From assembly GCA_944390795.1 (NCBI GenBank), contig CALXRI010000004.1, positions 124,001-188,000 of the forward strand: a DNA stretch of 64,000 nucleotides. The letters are read 5' to 3'. The notes beneath the pieces are model-generated. The model searched no databases, was not told the origin of the DNA, and saw nothing but the letters and a program-made list of their open reading frames with translations. Made by a program: the position numbers and the translations under genes. The stretch comes from an uncultured Victivallales bacterium (GTDB taxonomy: Bacteria > Verrucomicrobiota > Lentisphaeria > Victivallales > UBA1829). Below, one piece after another: positions 60,630 to 64,000 of the stretch (its first letter is position 1; every line of letters starts with the position of its first letter).

Positions 60630-61978
60630 TACGCCGGTCTGTCCGGATTTGCGGACGGCCGTTCCGGAAGCCAGCGGTCCAGTGCGTCAAGACGCACCGG
60701 CAGACCCGTCCGCGCGGACCGGTTCGCCCCCCAGCCGATCATCATGCTCGCCATTCCGTCCAGCGCGCCGGCAAAAACGCCGATTCTGTCGTCCGCAGTG
60801 CCGGCTTTCCGGAAGAGCGCGTTGAAGATCCGGTAATCGCCGCCGCCGTGTCCTCCCGGCAGATTCGGCACGCGGTGGAGACGGTCAAGGCCGCTGTGCG
60901 GCATGACATGGATGGTGTACTCGGATGGCCAGCTTGTCACCCTGGCCTCTTTGCCGCCAATTGTCCTGCCCTTTTTGTCGACGATCTGGAACTTCTCCTG
61001 CCAGCCGGGGAAGGGCTTGTTGTCCGTGATTCCGGTCTCCAGACGGCCTTTTGTGCCGTTGATTGCAAGATTCCAGCCTTCGAACGGCACCGAGGCGTCC
61101 AAAGTGTAGGAAAGAATGCCTCCGTTCCGGTAGCGCACCAGAAGCGCCATGGTGTCATAGATGTCCGAATCCTCGGAAAATACGCACCGGTCGCCGTCAT
61201 ACCCGCGGACTGCTCCGATCTCATAATTCAGCTCATTGGAACGTTTTTCGAGATCCGCGATATCGGAATAAAATTCGCATGCCGGGCCTTCGGAGCATTC
61301 CCGGCAGCGCGCAGCATGCATTTTTCCGCCGGCTCTGCCGAAAAAATTCTGCGCGCAGAGGGCGGAAACGCTTTCCGGATAATCGCCGAAGAACCAGTTG
61401 GCAAGGTCGAAATGATGCGCCGCCTTTGTAATCAGGAGCCCTCCGGAGTTCTTCATGAGGCGGTGCCAGCGCCGGAAGTAGGACGCCCCGTGTCCTTTGT
61501 AGTCGAGATACCAGGAAAGATTCATGGAAACCGGGCGTCCGATTTCTCCGTTCAGAATGACTTCCCGGATTCTGGTGCAGAGCGGAATATGGCGGTAGTT
61601 GAATCCCATGAACAGGCGTTTCCCGCATTCGCGCTCCGCGGCAAGAATGGCGTTTCCCTCCTCCGGGGTCAGGCAGAGGGGCTTTTCCGACGCCACATCG
61701 CAGCCTGCGTGAAACGCTTTCACGATCTGGCCGGCGTGAACATGGTCCGGAGATGTCACGATGACCAGATCAGGCCTTGCCGCGGCGAGCATGGCGTCGT
61801 AGTCGGAATATTCCTCCGCGGAGAGGCCAAACGCCGCGCACATGTCATGGCAGCGTCCGGGAACGGGGTCGCACAGGGCAATGATTTCCGCGACATCGGA
61901 ATAGGTCTTCGCCACTTCGGAAATCCAGGTCCGGGAACGATGCCCGATCCCGCTTATTGCACAGCGCATTCTGCTCAT
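60629..61978 (-). CDS. Gfo/Idh/MocA-family oxidoreductase
   Basis: 449 aa. N-terminal Rossmann segment MRCAISGIGHRSRTW, then DLVIVTSPDHVHAGQIV and the family EKP motif in ASEKPLCLTPEEG (catalytic-side lysine). FMGFNYRHIPL, LITKAAHHFDLANWFFG (histidine of the active site) and a long C-terminal beta sheet follow. A cysteine-rich insert (ARCRECSEGPAC) is unusual. It probably oxidises or reduces a sugar or inositol derivative with NAD(P). A frame open upstream to 62161 runs across the promoter, so ATG 61978 is chosen. First gene of the regulator-pseudopilin-hydrolase operon. Confidence 0.85.
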   Translation of the reverse strand: MSRMRCAISGIGHRSRTWISEVAKTYSDVAEIIALCDPVPGRCHDMCAAFGLSAEEYSDYDAMLAAARPDLVIVTSPDHVHAGQIVKAFHAGCDVASEKPLCLTPEEGNAILAAERECGKRLFMGFNYRHIPLCTRIREVILNGEIGRPVSMNLSWYLDYKGHGASYFRRWHRLMKNSGGLLITKAAHHFDLANWFFGDYPESVSALCAQNFFGRAGGKMHAARCRECSEGPACEFYSDIADLEKRSNELNYEIGAVRGYDGDRCVFSEDSDIYDTMALLVRYRNGGILSYTLDASVPFEGWNLAINGTKGRLETGITDNKPFPGWQEKFQIVDKKGRTIGGKEARVTSWPSEYTIHVMPHSGLDRLHRVPNLPGGHGGGDYRIFNALFRKAGTADDRIGVFAGALDGMASMMIGWGANRSARTGLPVRLDALDRWLPERPSANPDRPA

Positions 61979-62014
61979 GGATTCATGCTCTTCTTTTTCC
62001 GTTTCTTTTATATG

Positions 62015-62043
62015 ATTATACACCAGATAACACCAGATGTCAA
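62015..62043 (-). promoter_or_regulatory. Consensus sigma70 promoter of the Gfo/Idh operon
   Basis: Minus-strand TTGACA (62043-62038) and TATAAT (62020-62015) with 17-bp spacing, a full match to both consensus hexamers. Such a promoter would be strong unless repressed. Confidence 0.85.
62020..62039 (-). repeat. Tandem 10-bp repeat in the promoter spacer (operator candidate, copy 1)
   Basis: On the plus strand ACACCAGATA then ACACCAGATG, i.e. minus-strand TCTGGTGT twice, one helical turn apart, filling the spacer between the -35 and -10 boxes. Confidence 0.6.
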
Positions 62044-62087
62044 GGGGCGGACATGCGAAATTTTCCTTTTTTTGAAACGGCCGCTGA

Positions 62088-62118
62088 AGAAAAAAGAGAG
62101 AAGCCCCGGGGGTGGGGC
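62088..62118 (-). terminator. Likely terminator downstream of the AraC-type gene
   Basis: Minus-strand GCCCC (62118-62114) pairs with GGGGC (62107-62103) across a 6-nt loop, followed by TTCTCTCTTTTTTC. It is about 125 nt past the stop. Confidence 0.4.
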
Positions 62119-62242
62119 CGTTTCGGAGGAGAGCCTGTGCACTTTCCTTCTCCTGTGACATTGCCCTTTTTCCGGCGCGGAGCGCATCCGTGAGGCATCT
62201 GCAGGAATTGTCCTGGAAAATTTCAGTTCCGGGAAGAGGGGT

Positions 62243-63031
62243 TCAGAAAGCCGGAGAGACCGTCTGTTGCGTGCGCCGCATGCGTCGCCTGGTCTCTTCC
62301 GGAGAGCGGGAGTTGTATTTCTTATAGAGGCGCGCGAAATAGTTGGGATTCTCAAATCCGCTCAGAGCCGCGGCCTCGGAAATGGAGTAGTATTCATTCC
62401 GGAGGAGATTTTCCGCGTGGGAAAGCCGCAGCGCAATCAAATATCGCTTGGGGGAGACTCCGCATGCGGAGAGAAAGAGTTTCCGCAGACGGCTTTCGCT
62501 CATGCCCGCGTGCCGCGCCGCTTCCGCCACCGTGACGGGAGAACGGAACTTCTGCCCGAAAAAATGGATTGTTTTTCTGACCGCCGGGTGCATTTCCGCA
62601 TGGATTCCGCGGGATTCCTCGAAGTGTGAGAGCCGCACCAGAAGCGTATACAGGATGCCTTCCGCGCCCAGGTGGTCTCCGCGCAGCGTCATGGAGAGAA
62701 GCGCGAAGAGGAGTCTGGACACCCAGGGATCCTGCGTCAGGCTCCATTTCCGGAAAGAGGTCTCAAACAGTTCCCCGGAATGGCTGAAGACGCAGTAAAT
62801 GTTGCGTTCCCCTTCGGAATTGATCTGGTTGTGAGACACCCCTCTCGGGATGTACAGGACATCTCCGCGATGGAGTGTTTCGTTTCCGACTGGAGTTTCC
62901 ACCCGGCAGGAGCCTTCGAGCTGGAACAGGAGTTCCGGCGCATGATGGGTGTGAAAAGACACTTTCTTTGCGCCTTTGTGATCGCCGGCATAGAAAAAAA
63001 TGCACGGGAACTCCTCTTCCGTACGATTCAT
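62243..63031 (-). CDS. AraC-family regulator with N-terminal cupin sensor
   Basis: 262 aa. Residues ~20-95 form an AraC-type cupin (HTHHAPELLFQLEGSCRVE, GDVLYIPRGVSHNQI). The C-terminal ~100 residues hold two HTH motifs: VTVAEAARHAGMSESRLRKL and YSISEAAALSGFENPNYFAR, the latter with the highly conserved second-helix pattern. Divergent from the nucleoside hydrolase gene (185 bp apart), which it may control. Ligand not readable; a sugar is usual for this layout. Confidence 0.88.
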   Translation of the reverse strand: MNRTEEEFPCIFFYAGDHKGAKKVSFHTHHAPELLFQLEGSCRVETPVGNETLHRGDVLYIPRGVSHNQINSEGERNIYCVFSHSGELFETSFRKWSLTQDPWVSRLLFALLSMTLRGDHLGAEGILYTLLVRLSHFEESRGIHAEMHPAVRKTIHFFGQKFRSPVTVAEAARHAGMSESRLRKLFLSACGVSPKRYLIALRLSHAENLLRNEYYSISEAAALSGFENPNYFARLYKKYNSRSPEETRRRMRRTQQTVSPAF

Positions 63032-63147
63032 GCGCTTTCACCTCCCTTCCGGAACAATCTAACACCGCATTCCCTTGCAGGCAAGCGCAAAAGGAGGAAA
63101 AGGAGCGGTTTGTGCTATTCTTTTGCCGTTTTATTCTTTTCGCGGCA

Positions 63148-63175
63148 TTGTTTCCGCGCCAGAAATGCGTATAAT
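63148..63175 (+). promoter_or_regulatory. Promoter of the nucleoside hydrolase gene
   Basis: TTGTTT (63148-63153), 16 bp, then a perfect TATAAT (63170-63175). The ATG is 41 bp downstream behind AGAGGAG. Confidence 0.6.
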
Positions 63176-63216
63176 CTTTTTTCAGGAGTTTCCGTTTGCA
63201 ACAGAGGAGCTGAAAA

Positions 63217-64000
63217 ATGGATTTCAATCGCGACATATGGCTTGACACGGACATCGGTACGGATATTGACGACTCATGGGCTCTCGCGTTTCTGCTGCGG
63301 TCTCCGGAGCTGCTCCTGCACGGCATCTCCACCGTGACCGGCGATACGCGCTACCGCGCCCGGATTGCGGAACGTCTGCTGCGCGCGGAGAAAATTTCTC
63401 TTCCCGTCCGGCCCGGCGAATCGGCTCCGGACGATGAACATATCATGCTGTCCCTTGCCGAAGGTGATTCCCCCGACGGGGTGCGGACACGCTTCACGGA
63501 CACTGCCGTTCCGGAAAACATTGCCGCCGCGCTTGGAACCATGAAAAAAAATCCCGCCGTAATCGCCATCGGCCCGATGACCAATCTGGCAGAAACGCTC
63601 GTCCGTTTTCCCGGCTGCGAATGTTCCTGCGACCTGATTGCCATGGCGGGAGCCGTTCAGGATGCGTCCGCGCAGGCTCCGGAATACAATATTCGAGTTG
63701 ACATTGATGCCGCCGCCAGGGTCATGGACGGAAAGTGGAAAAGCATCACCCTGCTGCCGTTTGAACTTTGCAGGCAAATCACGCTTCCGGGGTCCTTTCC
63801 GGAGATTCTGGAGGCTTCCGGCGATCCCCTCTGTGTGGAGCTTGCCCGTCAGAACGCACTCTGGAACGAGCGTGTCAGAGGGGGCGGAAAGCATCCGTTC
63901 ACCTCTCCTCTCTTTGATACGGCGCCGGTGGCCTTTGCATATGACGAATCATTTTTCCATGTTCGGGAAACAAGTGTCAGGGTGACTCCCGACGGCAGGA
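63217..64000 (+). CDS. Inosine-uridine-preferring nucleoside hydrolase family (3' end outside window)
   Basis: 261 codons to the window edge, no stop. The calcium-binding aspartate cluster is at the very start: WLDTDIGTDIDDSWAL. IAIGPMTNLAE is the second family motif; a later PEYNIRVDIDAA segment supplies the N-R/D region that contacts ribose, followed by ITLLPFELC. It hydrolyses the N-glycosidic bond of nucleosides or, in divergent members, other ribosides. AGAGGAG precedes the ATG. Divergent from the AraC-type regulator. Confidence 0.85.
   Translation, partial: MDFNRDIWLDTDIGTDIDDSWALAFLLRSPELLLHGISTVTGDTRYRARIAERLLRAEKISLPVRPGESAPDDEHIMLSLAEGDSPDGVRTRFTDTAVPENIAAALGTMKKNPAVIAIGPMTNLAETLVRFPGCECSCDLIAMAGAVQDASAQAPEYNIRVDIDAAARVMDGKWKSITLLPFELCRQITLPGSFPEILEASGDPLCVELARQNALWNERVRGGGKHPFTSPLFDTAPVAFAYDESFFHVRETSVRVTPDGR

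Noticed and set aside
62162-62242. CRISPR or other repeat array near the AraC-type gene
   Set aside because: No repeat with regular spacing is present here or elsewhere in the window beyond the two-copy operator-like repeats and the three MraZ boxes.

Overview
The window looks like chromosomal DNA of a PVC-group bacterium, most likely Lentisphaerota (Victivallis-like). That placement is inference. It rests on three single-gene pseudopilins with the H-x9-D C-terminal signature, three large secreted DUF4838 proteins, FAD-oxidoreductase and Gfo/Idh/MocA genes beside sugar-type regulators, and high-GC, CCGG-rich coding sequence mixed with AT-rich sigma70-type promoters. I saw no insertion sequence, prophage, CRISPR array, rRNA or tRNA.

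Layout. 1-279 is the tail of an rRNA methyltransferase. 457-6888 is a catabolic cassette: GntR-type regulator, pseudopilin, DUF4838 protein, small secreted protein, FAD oxidoreductase. 7183-11626 is a glycerol-phosphate operon: GlpA-like dehydrogenase, second FAD/NAD oxidoreductase, DUF1667 protein, GDPD phosphodiesterase, XRE-cupin regulator. 11651-18906 is housekeeping: epmA/efp, a Bax-inhibitor-1 protein, a GGQ release-factor-like protein with a COG2509 oxidoreductase, rplM-rpsI behind a structured leader, and argC. 19014-25517 holds a C_GCAxxG_C_C protein, an ABC exporter, dnaG with a TPR lipoprotein, and a HAD phosphatase with a corrinoid adenosyltransferase. 25754-30975 is a polyamine operon (speA, carboxynorspermidine-type dehydrogenase, nspC) plus an Mrp/NBP35 ATPase. 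31027-37753 holds a P-type Ca2+ ATPase, adk-map-infA, an alpha/beta hydrolase and an S24-like repressor. 37990-44985 holds class II aldolase, a GH39-like glycosidase and a shortened dcw cluster (mraZ-rsmH-ftsL-ftsI).

From 45496 to the end the window is almost wholly carbohydrate-related. A GH4 alpha-galactosidase-type enzyme is followed by two minus-strand operons. One (54407 to 46967) is pseudopilin, then two copies of a [carbohydrate-binding-like protein + DUF4838 protein] module. The other (61978 to 54754) is Gfo/Idh/MocA, GntR-type regulator, pseudopilin (frame broken at a G9 run), a 1097-aa secreted protein and a LamG-like protein. An AraC regulator and a truncated nucleoside hydrolase close the window.

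The strongest candidate for an undescribed system is the repeated cassette that places one H-x9-D pseudopilin at the front of genes for secreted glycan-active proteins, usually beside a dedicated regulator. Other notable points are tandem 10-bp operator-like repeats shared by the Gfo/Idh promoter and the regulator upstream region, two terminator-like hairpins ahead of rplM, a 29-bp dyad shared by overlapping divergent promoters, and MraZ boxes ahead of mraZ. All calls come from reading the sequence; no database search was run.
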